Assembly (NCBI GenBank): GCA_963281155.1
Contig: CAUJLY010000006.1
Location: forward strand, 2,790,001-2,854,000
Length of the DNA stretch: 64,000 nt
Source: Rhabditophanes sp. KR3021
Taxonomy: Eukaryota; Nematoda; Chromadorea; Rhabditida; Alloionematidae
Direction: 5' to 3'
Shown: positions 1 to 13,615 of the stretch, one piece after another
Numbering within the stretch: position 1 is the first letter of the stretch
Layout: each line of letters opens with the position of its first letter
The notes under the pieces: generated by a model
Seen by the model: only the letters and a program-made list of their open reading frames with translations
Told to the model about the DNA's origin: nothing
Databases searched by the model: none
Position numbers and translations under genes: made by a program

Positions 1-861
1 GAAAATTTTCATCGCAAAACATACAAGAACAAAGGAGAAATTTATCAACTCGACATCCTAGACTGCTCTGGAATAGATCCTTTCCCTGCAGCAAGAAAAC
101 TATCATATGTTACGGTAATTTTATCTACTTTCTCTTCAGCGTATCATTTTTCACAACTTTAGGGGGAAATGTTTGTATTGGTATGTTCGGTCGATCATCC
201 TGAAAGTTTAAACCAAATTAGTGAAATAAAAAATCAAATAATTGAGTGTAAAAATTCAAGAGGTCTAAACACATCACACATTCCAATGATATTTGTCCTT
301 AACAAGATAGATCTCCCAAGAGTCAAATGGAATTTTAATGAAGCCCAATTTGCTAATCTGGTCAAACAAAATACCAACAACCCTACTGGATATATACTCG
401 TTTCAGCTGCTAAGAATGAAAATATCGAAAATTTGTTTTCAAATATCTTTTTACAAGCAAGGCTTCCAAAATTTATGTCCCCGAACGTTCATAAACAATT
501 GCGTGTTAAACATTCAGCTGATGGTGTTTCTGGGGAGGGAGGTTTAGCTGGAAGCAGTAGAAGCCATCTTCTCCAACTAATGCGCTCTAAGTTTTCCAAA
601 GACAACGATGATGAAAGGTAAATATTGTAATAAAAGGATTAAATAATATTTTTTAGCTACACCGAGTTGAATGTCAGAAGATCTAGTTTAAGAACGGAAA
701 TTTTGTTGTCCAGAGCCAAGTCAATGGAAGTTCGTCGCAAAAAGTCCAATAACATCGGACACAAGATCTCCATCAAAACCCTTGGTAATGGTGACCCCTC
801 ATACATTGTCGAGGCGTGTGGGATGCACGAATCTGGAATGAGAAAATGTGTTATTATGTAA
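1..861 (+). CDS. rasd: RASD/Dexras-type small GTPase, 5' truncated by window
   Basis: This is the 3' part of a Ras-superfamily GTPase in three visible exons: 1-114, 163-617 and 657-861. Both introns (48 and 39 nt) are GT-AG and keep the frame. The switch-II (G3) element reads LDILDCSG, where RASD proteins have LDILDTSG. The base-recognition motif is NKID, followed by SAAK for the usual SAK motif. The extension after the G domain and the final CVIM, a CaaX prenylation box, are hallmarks of the RASD1/RASD2 branch, which signals at membranes after farnesylation. The P-loop and switch I lie upstream of the window. The segment FHRKTY...GEIYQLDILD fits Dexras closely. Family assignment is firm; the exact orthologue is inferred. 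A possible poly(A) signal AATAAA lies at 969-974. Confidence 0.88.
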
Positions 862-1145
862 TTCTTGTTTACTATTATTATATTTTTAATAACATTAATT
901 AATCAGCATCAATTAGACTTATTTTTACCTTAAGCTTTTAAAAAAACTTATTTGTACTTTTTTTGAATAATAAAATTATGGATGTAAAGTTTGTTTTTGA
1001 GTTAGTGATATATAGCATTATTAAATTTATTATCTGATTTCTATCACAATAAATAAACAAATTTTGTCAAGTGGACTTATATTATTAAATTATTATTAAG
1101 AGATTTTTGCTTTGTGAATTAAAATATGTTATTAAATTGAATTCT

Positions 1146-2428
1146 TTACTTCCCGGCACCAGAGAAAGTTGGAGTGTATTGACATTGGCTGTAATCGACT
1201 GGAGAGATCATATTGAAAGCCTTGGTCATTACGTTGATGTAATCTGAAAAGTATAAGTTAATATGTTAAATATAAGTTGATATAAAGCGATATATTTTGT
1301 GTTCGCTTACTGTTATCTTCAAGGAATTGCAAAACACTCTTCATATGTTGCTTTTGGAATCTTTCAGGTTCTCTGGCAATGACGAAGACTGGAAATCTGA
1401 CCCAAGTAGAAACAACAGCATAATCATATTGATTAAATTCATTAAGTGGTCCGAGTTTGATGACCCAGAATGGCTCAGCATCAGGGGAATTAGATGAATG
1501 AAGTAAAAATTGCCCAGTTTCTCCACTCTTAAAACCATAACCAAGGGAAAAACGTGGTGGTCCACTTGGATTTCCTTCACGGTAAAATTTCAAAATTGTG
1601 AAAGAGGCAGAGTAGGAATTATTTGTAAGTGCTCCAAAGTGGGAAACGGTGCAGGCTTCGCGGATCACATGTGGACTGTTGATAACCTGAAAAATGCAAT
1701 TAGATCAAGGTCATTAATTTAAGTTACTTACTTGGAACCAACGGCCCATCATACGAGCAACTTCGACATTCTCAGCAGCAGGGTGTATTGCTCTAAATAC
1801 ATCCTTAGCCAAATTTTTGGTGGCATCCTTTGGAAGTAAACGAGAAATGGATGATCCTAAGAGTGTGTTAGTTGGCGGGATCATTTGAGGAACAATTTGT
1901 CCGACAATGTAGTTGAAGTTAGTTAATCCTGGAATGGTATTTACTCCTGGCACAGTTGGGATATCAGCTGGTCCTGGGAATCCTGGTACTGGGATTGGGG
2001 CAAGGCCTGGAATTTGTCCAGAAGCTAATCTTTGTACATCAACACCTTCTCCTGCTCCGCTTAAAAATGAACCAATGTCTGATTGGAAGGAAATTTCTGG
2101 GTTTTTTACTGGAGTTTGTGAACTAGTTTCTACATCAGTTTTAACTGGAGTTTGGGATTCCTTAAAATTAAATCCAAATCTTTCAAGAACATTTTCAGCA
2201 GTTTTGCCTAACTTTTCTAGATCTTCTTTTTCCTTAAAAGTGAATATTAAATTTAGTCATAATAAATAAATTTACTTTTGGAGTCAATGGTTTGTTTGTG
2301 ACTTGAGTATTAATAGCAGGCAACACATTAGGAGCTGACTTTTCATCCACCTGCCGGGGTAATCTAATATCAGCAGCGGCTATTAATCCAGTAAATGAGA
2401 TTAATAATATTAAACAGGCACCACGCAT
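1146..2428 (-). CDS. Secreted lipocalin-related protein (LPR-like)
   Basis: Four exons on the minus strand (2428-2276, 2232-1732, 1686-1311, 1243-1146) join in frame to give about 375 residues. The N-terminus is a signal peptide (MRGACLILLISFTGLIAAA). A proline/glycine-rich linker follows (PGLAPIPVPGFPGPAD), then a lipocalin-type fold whose signature Gly-x-Trp is GRWFQ at about residues 214-218, followed by a conserved-looking SPHV.REACTVS stretch. The C-terminus ends in SGAGK. Nematode LPR proteins are apical extracellular lipocalins needed for cuticle and excretory-tube integrity, and that role is inferred here. The gene is convergent with the GTPase gene (284 bp between stops). The lipocalin call rests on motif recognition, not a search. 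Confidence 0.8.
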
Positions 2429-5400
2429 TTTAACTATATTAGATAAGTAATAACTGAAATTGAATGAAAGATTTTGTTTATTTGATCAGCTAAACGATAT
2501 ATATCTGATGAAGTAAATAAATGGGTCACTAGCGTGTGTCATATATAGAATCACCTGTATTAAGGGCGAGACATTAAAGGAGCCTTGAAAGAGTGTAGCC
2601 TCGAATCAAACATAAAATATGTGTGTAATATTAGAACTACAACTTTATAACAAGATATATCAAATAAAAAGAAAGATGAGCAAAAGAGTAGGTGATGACT
2701 ATGATTAAATAAGGAACGGGAAAAGGGTTGGTGAAATTAACCCCAAATAATATTTTTTTCAATTATATATAGTCGAACTTTAGATCGAGTAATATTAGAA
2801 GTAGATATTAGGGCTTGTAAGTGCAGGCGTACAAATTTTTGACTACTTATATATCAAAATATGGTTAAATTGCGTACCAAAAGTAGATTGACCTGATCAT
2901 GAAATAATTTAATGTATTTTATCTTAAATATACAGTTTACCCTGTAGAGCCAGGTACACAACAGGGAAACGACCCACTTTGCGCTATTGAAGAATTTCCA
3001 TGAAAAATAATATCACGCATGCAGTTTAAAAGATATCGCACAATACATTTTATTATACGGTTCCGTATAATTGATACATATAATAGAATAAATAACGTTG
3101 CAATAACTTCATAAAAATGACCATCATAAACTACACGATTATCATTTTAGTTTCACGACCAATCAAAACTTTTGATAAATTAAATTCCCCGGATTATTTT
3201 TTGAACATAACTTTTAGAATTCAAAAATATCCAACTTAAAAGCGTTGGAATGTAATGAAAAACTGTATTTGAATGCAATAATGCAATTTAATAATTCGAA
3301 CTTTGATCTGCTTCAATTTAGCCATCTTGGGGAAATTGTTGTTTATCAAATGCAGATTTTAAAAAATACAATTTCTGGTTAATTATTTAAAGCCTACAAA
3401 CATTAAACTTTACAATTAAATAAGTATTACGGAATTTAAGAATTATATAGGGGAAATACTTTTATTTTGGCCAATTAACTTTTATGTGACAGTTAAACAG
3501 AGTTGGACAAATATTTGAACGCCATGTAATAAGAATTCTAAAAAGTTTTGTTTTACATTTCTTATATATAATATATTAGTATATTTAATTTTTCAATTAT
3601 GTAAAGTACATTTGTTAACTTATAAAGATACGAAAGATACTTTTTTATTGAAGTTCCTGCGACTATTTAATCCTTTTTTGAGTCCGGCAAATTACTTTGT
3701 CCTTTCGAAACAGTTTTCTATTTAAAATGCATATGAAGCTCTTATATTCACCGGTAAACACGAAAAGTTGAGATGTTTATTTTACATATCACACAACCGT
3801 TGGTAGTTTTTTGTTTATTTGGCAACTAAAAAATTGTTCTCCAAAATCAGTATAAGTGTGGCATACATTTTATTTAAACAAACTAATTGATAGGAAAAAT
3901 TTGTTAATTTGGCGCTAAATTAGCTTTACCATGTATTTGATTAATGTAGTATTTTTGAACGTCTGTTAATGTGATATATAACTAAAGAAACCACAAGTAT
4001 TTTTTTATTTTGCCTTAATTAAAGCCAAATGCTCATTTAAGTGAAGGTTCTAAATAATGTTTGGTATTCTTTTCATTTTTACGCCGGCCTCACATACATA
4101 CTCCCACCTAAGGATACTCAACCTACCATGTTTTAATGTGCGAGGAACGCAAGCGAGAAATCGCTGAGTCTCCTAGATTCTTCTATCATATTACCCTAAA
4201 ATATAATGGAACCGTTATATTTTTGTTTTGTCCTGTAGGGGCACTTTTCCAACTCAGCATACATATAGTTAGAGTGCCATGTCTATCGAACTATTCTCTT
4301 TTGATTTTATACAAAAATTGTTACTGCTTTATCGAATACATAATTTACCCTCTATTTTTTGACCTCGAGACAATTTGGCTGCAGGTTAGTTCGTACTCCG
4401 AATATTCTTCTATACTTAAATTAAATTCTTAATGAGAATATATTTTGTCAACAATATTCATTTCTATCAAATTAATAATAATTTTGAAAAAATTATATTT
4501 TGAGTAAACATCGTAGTTATTCATAATTGTGGCTGAATGTTTGACTAGTAAGATTACTCGTGATTTAAAACAAAGAATGTGTTGAAACTTATATAAAAAA
4601 CGACATCATTATTAGCAATATAATTATGACTTCATTTGCAGATTTGTATATTCTTTTGGGTGGTAAGCGTTTCAGTACATTGATCATCAAATAAGTTTCC
4701 TTAAGTAGCAATTACAGCCTGCATAAAATTATTTAATTTACACCAAAGATTAGTAGTTTAACCGGCATATACATATTAGATACATTACTGTTTTCTTTAA
4801 ATATTAGAATGTTACACTTGTTGATGTGCATATCAATTGAATCTTAATTATGTATAATTATTTATTTGCTCAATATTATATTTTCACTTTTTGATAATGA
4901 ATTAGGATGATTAACATTAATCAATTCTAATTATTATTAACTTCAAATCGTTTGCAAACTTTTTCCCATATTTAGTAGTTTATTTGTGTTCAAAATCTCA
5001 TTTACATCTAAAAACATTTTACTTTTTTCACACTGATAAAGTTAATTATCAAGTAAACACTTTTTCTACTTGGCATAAGAAGTTTGTATGATTAAGTTAA
5101 TGGTGGCAACACCTGCTATATTTTTAAAAGGGTGCCTTTTTGTGATTGTACACCACTGTATAAGCTCACGTTCCACACAATGACAACTATTCTTTTTAAA
5201 TCGTACATACTTTTTTACGCCATTCAGTATAAATACTGTCTGGTATATAGCCTTTGAATCGATCCAACATTTACTTTATTTATCTGCTTGATGACTATCA
5301 ACAACTACTATGGAGATAGTTTATAAAAATAATATATTTTACTGAGGCTTCACCATAAGATATTTTTCATTAATTTATTCCTTTTTGTATAATTGCAAAA

Positions 5401-7166
5401 TCATTCAAACTTTGTTGTCTTCTGATATTGCTGCTTTTAAATAAAAGTTGAAGATTTGACATGTAAGAACGTATATACGCATAATTATCTAAAAATATAC
5501 TTTTCAATATCTGCTTAAATATATTTATTCCAAACATTAAATATATGTATCTTTTTTATGTATGTCATGTGTAGACGATTAAACTTTTAATCAAAATAAA
5601 TAATATTCCAGTATGATGATGATATGCGTTGGTTCTTGTAAATATTTCCATTTTTTAAATTCATTGATTAAGTGTATTTTATACAATTACAAAAATATGC
5701 GTATATTTTTTGTATATAAGTATTCAAAGTCAAACTTTAAAGACTGTAATAGTTTGGTTATATCTTTGGCAACAGAGAGTGTAATCAAAAATATCTTAGA
5801 GGTAATGAATGATATTTGTTATTGATCAAGATATCCCTTTTTAAAAAAACGAACAACAATACTTATTATCATTTCATTCATTAAACTACATAGCTCAAGT
5901 GTTGGACCTTACCTTTTATTACTTACTTTCGCTCCCCATCATTTTATTTTCGTACTATTAGTTGGAAAGTAAAGAGAGCGAAAATGTGGGAAAATGATGC
6001 TAGGTTGATTGGTGTAACAACATTTTTTAGTTGATCTACCCAAATGTTTTTTTGACTTCTCTGCAATTACTAGACCTTTTTGGCTTTTACAGGAATGCTT
6101 ATTAATAATTCTTATTCGATCTGAATGCCCAAACTACATATGGCCTATAATTATTAATGGCCACAATCAATTTTTTGTTATAAAAAACGTGTAGATTGTT
6201 TACGACTATTCTCGAAATGTTAAGTAATTTGTAAAATAATTGATCTTTTGTTAATTATGCGATCACTTTCAGATCACATATTTGACGTTTGTATAGCTTC
6301 CATTTCCATTTCTTGGTAAAATTTATTATCACTCTAAAATTGCTTTGTTGTAAACAATTTTGTAAATTTAGCTGAACGTTGTCACTTTTTGTCGTTTAAT
6401 GATGCTTCATGCATATTTTGCACATGACTGTGCAAAGATTACGGACATTATAGGACCATCCATGTAATCTTTTTTTGTTTTTTTAATGGGCACAAAGAAA
6501 TAAACATTTTAGGCAATTAAAATATATTATAAATAAGTAGATTAAATTTGTGTGGCTATTTTCTTTGATCAGCTTATCATCCGACTGTTAAAATAGCTTT
6601 ATAAGCTTCTTATTACAACTCTTTTGCCGTAATGATTCAGGTGCATGCTCTTCTATGATGTTTATATTGTTATCCAGCAGTGTCGCATTGTTTTTTTCTG
6701 AGTTGATAAATTCCAAATTGCTTAACAGTTTTTAAAAAAAGTCAGCCTAAATGTGATACTTGGGTATAAAGACATCTTTTAATTAAACTTTTTACACGAA
6801 TACGTTATTCCATTTTCCGCTCTCATCGTAAAGCACACCATCGTCAACAAACATATCGTGTCAAGATTATCCAACACTAAAAAACATCCTTCCAAACCGA
6901 TTCATTAATGCATCTTTTCCAAAGCTAGCTGAACTCTCGCCAGTTTTTGCGAATGTTAGATACATTTAATAATGTACATTGTAACTATTTACAATACCTT
7001 CTATTGCCATAGAAACGCGAAGCATTCCCTTCTTTTATATAACTAAATAATCTATTTTCATTTAGAATAAAATAATAACTTAAACATTAAGGATAGCAAG
7101 TCTAGTGTGGCTAAATTACTATCATATAACTCTACTAGTTATAATTCTGCCTTAATATTTATTTAA
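2429..7166. other. 4.7 kb AT-rich intergenic region between the divergent LPR and USP7 genes
   Basis: No exon with convincing codon content and splice sites was found. A 98-codon open frame at 4136-4432 (+) has no flanking splice signals and no recognisable motif. The region must contain the promoters of both flanking genes. A loose inverted match around 5925-5985 (CTTTCGCTCC and GGAAAGTAAAGAGAGCG) is too imperfect to call a stem. Confidence 0.5.
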
Positions 7167-10100
7167 ATGGTAAGTAATATAATCCTGCTGTTTTGCAATT
7201 GTTTTACAACTTTCTAGGACTCCGGGGATTTAACCATTTTGAGGGAGAAGTCAGTGGAAGGTACTCATACCGAAAACGAAGATATCGGTAAATAAAAGAT
7301 ATTGGTTTTTATTTCATTAAAACATTTTTTGCAGTTATTGACATTGACGAAATGGACCAAACGGCAGATAATATTGCCGAGCAAGTAACACCAATAACTT
7401 TATCAGATGATTCACCACGACCAACTTCTAATATAACTATTGTTGATGATCTCATCGAAGACGGTAAGTATTCTCCTGATGTCAGTGTTATCAAAGCAAT
7501 ACTTTTTAGACAAATACAAACCAGAGGCAGAACTTGAATTGGAGTTACATAAATTTTCGGAATTTACAAGACAAACTGTCGATCATCAACGCTTCTCACC
7601 AACAGTATATTGCCGAGGATTGCCATGGCGTATCCTAGCAATGCCTAGAGATGGAAACCCTAGTAAAGTTGTATATGATAAGACATCGGGCAAAAAATGT
7701 CTAGGTTTCTTCTTGCAATGTAATGGCGAGAGTGACATGATTGGGTGGACTTGCACTGCTCAAGCTGAGTTGCGCATTTGCTCAAACATCAATAGTGATT
7801 TAGACCACAACCGCAGTATAACACACACTTTCTATCCAAAGGAAAATGATTGGGATATTCTCAATTTATGTCGAACGATCAAATTCTTGATGCAGAAAAG
7901 GGATACTACAAAAATGATACTATCAAGTTGAAAGTTCATGTCTTTGCGGATGCTCCTCACGGGACTCAGTGGGACAGCCGCCGACATGCAGGTTACGTTG
8001 GTTTGAAAAATCAGGGAGCGACTTGCTACATGAATTCCATCCTTCAAACATTTTTCTTCACAAATAAATTGCGTAAGGCAGTTTATCAGATTCCTCTCGA
8101 GAACGGTGGTGGAGAAACGTCAGTTCCCTTGGCAATGCAGAGAGTCTTCTTCGAGTTGCAAAAGTCTGAAAAGCCAGTTTCTACAAAAAAATTGACTAGA
8201 TCTTTTGGATGGGAATCTGTTGATACTTTCCTTCAACATGATGTGCAAGAGCTTTGTAGAGTTCTTTTGGATAACCTCGAAGCCAAGATGAAGAACACTT
8301 CTGTCGCTGATGTTATTCCTTACCTGTTCCGTGGAAGCATGAAGTCCTTCATTCGTTGTAAGAATGTAGAGTATGAATCCTCGCGCGAAGAACAATTCTA
8401 TGACATTCAATTGAATGTTAAGGATAAGAAAAACATCATGGAGTCTTTCAGAGATTATGTTGCTATTGAAAGTCTTGAAGGAGACAACAAGTACGATGCT
8501 GGAATCCACGGTCTTCAAGATGCTGAAAAAGGAATGAAATTCATGAAACTTCCACCTGTTCTCCATCTGCAATTGATGAGATTCCAGTATGACGGAAACA
8601 TGGACACGATGGTCAAAGTAAATGATCGTTTCGATTTCCCCGAAATCCTCGACTTGAATGAGTTTATGGACAGCAGTGTTCCTGGCAGTGGAGAATTTAC
8701 CTATCATCTGCACGCAGTCCTTGTTCATTCAGGGGATTTTCATGGTGGACACTATGTCGCTTACATCAATACAAACTGCGGAAAGGTTAGACGTTGGTGT
8801 AAATTTGATGACGATGTTGTCTCAAGAGCCTCTACTCGCGATGCTTTAGATGGTAACTTTGGGGGTGATGCTTCCGAAAGACTTGGACGCCCTTACACGA
8901 ATGCGTACATGTTAGTTTATATCAAGAAAGACCTAATTAACGAAGTTTTGTGTGATGTTACTGATGAAGACATCCCATCTGAACTAGTCGGACGTCTTAA
9001 GCAAGAATTAGTTGACGAAGACAAAAAGAAACGCGAAAAAATTGAAGCTCACTTACACATGGACTTTACAATTGTTCATATGGATTTCTTGAAGGATTAC
9101 GTGGGCTTTGACATCTGTGATGACAGTAAAATTAATTCATTCTTGTCCATTAAAGTCGAAAAGAAGATGACTATCTACGACTTCTACACTTATCTTGCAA
9201 AGACAATTAACATGCCAGTGGACTTTTTCAGAGTTTGGCAAATTCGTCCCAACATGTTGAAAGATGAAGGAGATGGCAAACTCATTAGTTACAGGCCAGT
9301 TAACTTATTGGCTAGAATTAACGAAGACAGACATCCAAACATGAATGAAGTCTCTCACTTTGGCAATGAAACCGCCCTTTTCGTTGAATTCAAGAAGGAC
9401 GACAGAGGTATCCTGATGCCTCTTAAGCCTTATGACTCAAAAACGGACTTATTGTTTTTTATCAAGACTTATGATCCTAGAACACACACAGTAAAATTAA
9501 GAACGACAATTATCTTCAGCTTAGACAGTACCATTGCAGATTACAAGCACATCATGGGAGACTTACTTAAATGTGATCCAGATGACATCCGTTACCATGA
9601 GGAAATCGCGCCAGATTACCTTCGAACAATTGGAACCGACAACACTGTTCAAATTAAAAAAGTTCTTCACTTATGCGATGGTGGTATTTTGGTGATTGAA
9701 TGCGCAACAAGTCTTTCAACTGACAGATGTATTCCTTACTGGCATAATGATGCTTACCACAGCTGTGGATTCCACGTAATCCAAGTGTGTGACGCTATTG
9801 GAAGAAGTTTAAACAAGACCGCAGATGGCGCTCCATTTACCTTCAACATGCGCGGATCTTTAAACTGGTCTTTTAAGACTTTGGCAAAAAAAATCGGAGA
9901 AATGATCAATTATGATGATGAAAAAATCTATATTTATCACTCTACGTTGACCACAGACAAGATTCCTACTTTCTATGTGGACAAAACTTCCTATGATGAA
10001 ATTGACATCAAGAATTTGTACAACTTGAACAACCTCGAGTGTCATGATCCTCGAAGAGACAAGCTTTACAAGCTTTTTTACACCAAACTCCCAATCAAAG

Positions 10101-10780
10101 TTACTGATATTCAAACTAGAAGAATTGGAAGGGCCATGTTGTTGCTGGACAAGCAACACCAATATGACACAATTGTTTATTCTCTTGAATCTGACACAAT
10201 CCAAGAATTGTTGGAAGACTTCAAGGATGAATTTGATATGGTTGAACCTAGTGTAAATAAATTGAGAGCTGTATTAATGGGAGGCTCTCCAAATTTCAGA
10301 GTTTACAATGTTTATCCAACTGAAACAAGAATGGACCAGGTTTTGAATAAAATAGCTAATTCAGCTTTCTTGCTAAGAATCGAAGAAATTCCAGAAGATC
10401 AAAGAGTCCTGGATGAGACTAGAGAATTCCTCATGCCAGTTTCACACTACGACAAAGATCCTCAAAAGTTGTGGGGAGTTCCCTTCTTCGTCAAAGTCAC
10501 AAATGGAGAACCTTTCACAGCTATTAAAGAAAGACTTCAAAAGTATTTGGAATTAAATGATAAAGAGATGGAAAAATGCAGATTTACTCTAATTAACAAC
10601 CAAAAGATTGTCAAGCTGATCGACATGAACGGCGACAACATTGTTAATATTAATGAACTTGCCTCCTGCAACTTAGGTCAAAACAGATCTATGCCAACTC
10701 TTTTGGGTATCGATCATCCAAACAAAATACGTCAAGGCCGTTTACCTGCCACCGAAAAAGCCATTGTAATCCACAACTAG
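7167..10780 (+). CDS. usp7: Ubiquitin carboxyl-terminal hydrolase 7 (USP7/HAUSP), frame break in MATH domain
   Basis: USP7 deubiquitinase of about 1,157 residues, against 1,102 in human. Exons: 7167-7169 (the ATG only), 7218-7287, 7335-7463 and 7510-10780. Domains in order: acidic N-terminus, MATH/TRAF-like substrate-binding domain (ends near 7930), USP catalytic domain, then a long ubiquitin-like tail ending in EKAIVIHN, close to the human EKAIKIHN. The Cys box is GYVGLKNQGATCYMNS with the nucleophile codon at 8024-8026. The His box is HSGDFHGGHY with the catalytic His codon at 8750-8752. USP7 acts in nucleus and cytosol to remove ubiquitin from regulators such as p53/MDM2 in vertebrates; the C. 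elegans orthologue is MATH-33. At 7851-7855 the frame shifts by one base inside the conserved KENDWG(Y/F)S motif, so one G seems to be missing from a GGG run. Upstream and downstream frames are otherwise intact. Confidence 0.96.
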
Positions 10781-11729
10781 ATTGCTTTGAACAAAAATTC
10801 GAATGGTATTAATCAATTATAACAATATAGTTTCTTTTTATTTTATACAAATGCACTCTATTGTTCTTTTATCAAACTCATCTTACTATCCTTTTTATTG
10901 TGCTTTTAAAAACAATTATACGTATCTTTGATTGTTTTAAAATAATTGTAACTTGGAATATTTTCATCTTATTATATACCCAAACTCCTTCTTCTTAAAT
11001 AGTAGAAAATCTGTCGCTAAAAGTTACATAATTACTTTTCAGAATCTTAATATTCAAAACAAAGGGATTCATGATAAATACCGCTATTTTTAAGGTACCT
11101 TCAAGCAATTCAGATTCTTGTATTTAGACCGTAAAAGGGTTTTTGTTTGAGTTAGCAAAATTCTTATTTTCCCTTTATTATTGGTTACTAAAGATTTGTC
11201 TGGTCTTCTTTGAATCATTTTTATATATATGCGCTGAACAAAATCATTGGAACCTTTTTTAATTTTATTATTTTACTTTGTACGCAACATTTTATAACTA
11301 TTTATATAATCTAAAAATTTGTTCATTATATTTACTAGGTTTTTGTTGTTCTCAAATTTAATAAATTTAATTATATAACTGCTCTTCTTTCTTTCCTAAG
11401 TATTATATTTTATCAAAAGTCCATTTAAGACATCAAGACTTTGCCTTGTATGTATATAAAATATGCCTTTCAGTAGATTTTAAATAAGGCACCTACACAA
11501 ACTAAAGAGCAAACGTATAGCCGTATGACAGATATTTTCACTCTCTATTCCCAAATATACATAGTCTTAATGTATATAAATCTATATACTGCATGCCCAA
11601 AAACACTATTTGTTAGGGTGTCTCAACAAGCTTGGTATCGCTTTTGGGTAGCATACAAGAAAACTTATTCAATTTGTGCAACTGTCTATAATACATCTAT
11701 AATATACCCATTTAGATACTTCGATATCA
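10781..11729. other. Intergenic region between USP7 and GGA, same strand
   Basis: AT-rich and without recognisable exons. A 74-codon frame at 11525-11749 overlaps the GGA start in another frame and looks accidental. The stretch should carry the USP7 3' UTR and the GGA promoter; no clear TATA or poly(A) element was assigned. Confidence 0.5.
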
Positions 11730-13597
11730 ATGGAAATCAATTACGATAAGTCTGCGGATGAGGATCGGCCTATTGAGTTTTACATAGGTAAGTATTTGTT
11801 GCCAAGTCATTTATTAACTCCCTTTTTTAGCTCACTCGATTGACCCGTATACAAGCGAAGAAGAACGTAGATTGTATACACAAACTTTGTGTGAGAAGAT
11901 TATTAATGATGTTGAAGGACCTCAGATTGCATCCAAATTTTTCAGCCACAAAATTACCAGTCCAGATCCCAGTGAAGCATTAAATGCTCTTAATGTGGTT
12001 GATTATTGCCTGAGAATTTGCGGTCATAGACTAGCTATAGATATAGGAAAGTTTCGTTTCTTAAATTCTTTCATCAGGATATTGTCGACTAAATATTTGG
12101 GTAACGAGACAGACTCAAATGTCAAAGAAAAAGCAACTCATTTGTTGTATGGATGGCAAAAGTACATTGAACATATAGGCAAATTCAAAGAAGTATACGA
12201 ATTACTAAAGAAACAAAAAATAATTCTTGCCGATCCAATTATCAAAGTTGAAGATTACGTCATTGAAAAGAAAAGACCCGAAAAGATGGCTGCTTTCGAG
12301 GATGAAGAAAAGTCAAAGTTACTTAGTAGTTTGCTGTCAAGCAAGAATGCCAATGACCTCCAAGCTGCCAATCGCTTAATTAAGAGTCTTGTCAGAACAG
12401 AGGACAAAAAGATGGAACAAAGGATGAAGAGGGTTGAAGAGATTGAAACTGCTCGGAAGTTTACTTGCATCATCATTGAGTTGCTCAATAATTATACAGC
12501 TAATGTTACTACACCTGAGGAATGTAGAACTATTGGTAGTTTGTTTAACAAAGTTTACCACATGCAACCTAGAATTTCAAGCTTTGCTAACGATACTCTT
12601 GAGGGAGAAGAAGAGCTTTTGTTGGAACTATTGGAGTTGAATGATGATATGAATAAGAGCATTCAGATGTATCAAGAACTTTTTAAGCCTGTTGTTACTA
12701 AGAGTAGTTTCCATAGAACGTTTTCAGCTGAAGCTAAGAGAGTGACATGGAAGGATGAGAGTGAGGGAAGCTCCTTGGATACAGTGATGGATGATGAAGA
12801 TGATGTCATTTTGAGCTTGTGGTCCCGCCAAAATACACCACAATTACCAAGAAAAAAGATGATAATGAATGAGAACAAAATTGACGACTTAATGGACATA
12901 TTTGATGAGCAATCTACATCCAAGTCAAATCGTTCAACTAAAGAAATGGATTTATTATGTGATGACTTCCAGGACATAAGCGTGCTTCCCGTCGTACCAG
13001 TTCAATTCGAACTCAAACCACAACTAGAGCACGATGGAGTTTCTTTATTTTTGGAAAATTTAATCATACCAATTGCTGATCTCGAGTTTGTTAATAGACC
13101 ACCAATAACTATGCACGATGAAAATATGGTAAAGGTAATTTTGTACTTTTCCAAGCCAAAAACAACTCCAAGATTCAAAAATGTTTTGACTTTGTTAGCA
13201 ACTATTTCAAATTTTAATACAATTACTTTAAATAATATCAAGTTAAATTTGCGTGCTGAAACTAAGGTAGGAAAATTGTTTCTAATTATATTGTAAATTA
13301 TTTTTGAATTATATCGTAAATTATTTTTGAGTTATATCTTTAATTATCTTTTAATTATATCTTAATTTATTTTAGCTCATCATGAACAAATTAGACCCAG
13401 CAACAACAAATGTTCTCCAAGCATTTAACCCTCTGAATGCAGTTGAAAGCATCAAACAAGTATACTACATCTTTCCCTTATCAGACATGATTGAACTTGC
13501 AGAAGTAAACTTCACGCTTGAATACAATCTTACGAAATATCATACAATAAGTGGCAAATTCGATTTAATGTTAAAGGATTTTAATTTACAAAAATAA
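11730..13597 (+). CDS. gga: GGA-type clathrin adaptor (VHS-GAT-hinge-GAE)
   Basis: Three exons (11730-11787, 11831-13266, 13376-13597) give 571 residues. The N-terminal third is a VHS domain (EALNALNVVDYCLRICG...FLNSFIRIL). A GAT domain follows at about residues 175-305, starting with the hook-like LLSSLLSSKNANDLQAANRL. Then comes an acidic hinge and a C-terminal gamma-adaptin ear (GAE) with RPPITMHDENMVKVILYF and LQAFNPLNAVESIKQVYYI. GGAs are monomeric adaptors at the trans-Golgi that bind ARF-GTP through GAT and sort acidic-dileucine cargo through VHS. The hinge contains EMDLL, a possible internal dileucine-type motif. The last intron (109 nt) is built largely of a 23-bp tandem repeat. The gene ends 18 bp from the stop of the opposing ZP gene. 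Confidence 0.92.
13285..13374. repeat. 23-bp tandem repeat inside the last GGA intron
   Basis: Four consecutive units lie at 13285-13307, 13308-13330, 13331-13353 and 13354-13374 (the last is 21 bp). Units 1 and 2 differ at one position; units 3 and 4 are more diverged. Each begins (A/G)TTATAT(T/C). The final unit runs into the splice acceptor (TTTTAG), so nearly the whole intron consists of copies of its own acceptor-proximal sequence. Confidence 0.85.
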
Positions 13598-13615
13598 TTT
13601 ATGATGCTTATATTG

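Noticed and set aside
4136..4432. 98-codon open frame in the LPR-USP7 spacer
   Set aside because: No signal peptide, motif or splice context; composition matches the surrounding DNA.
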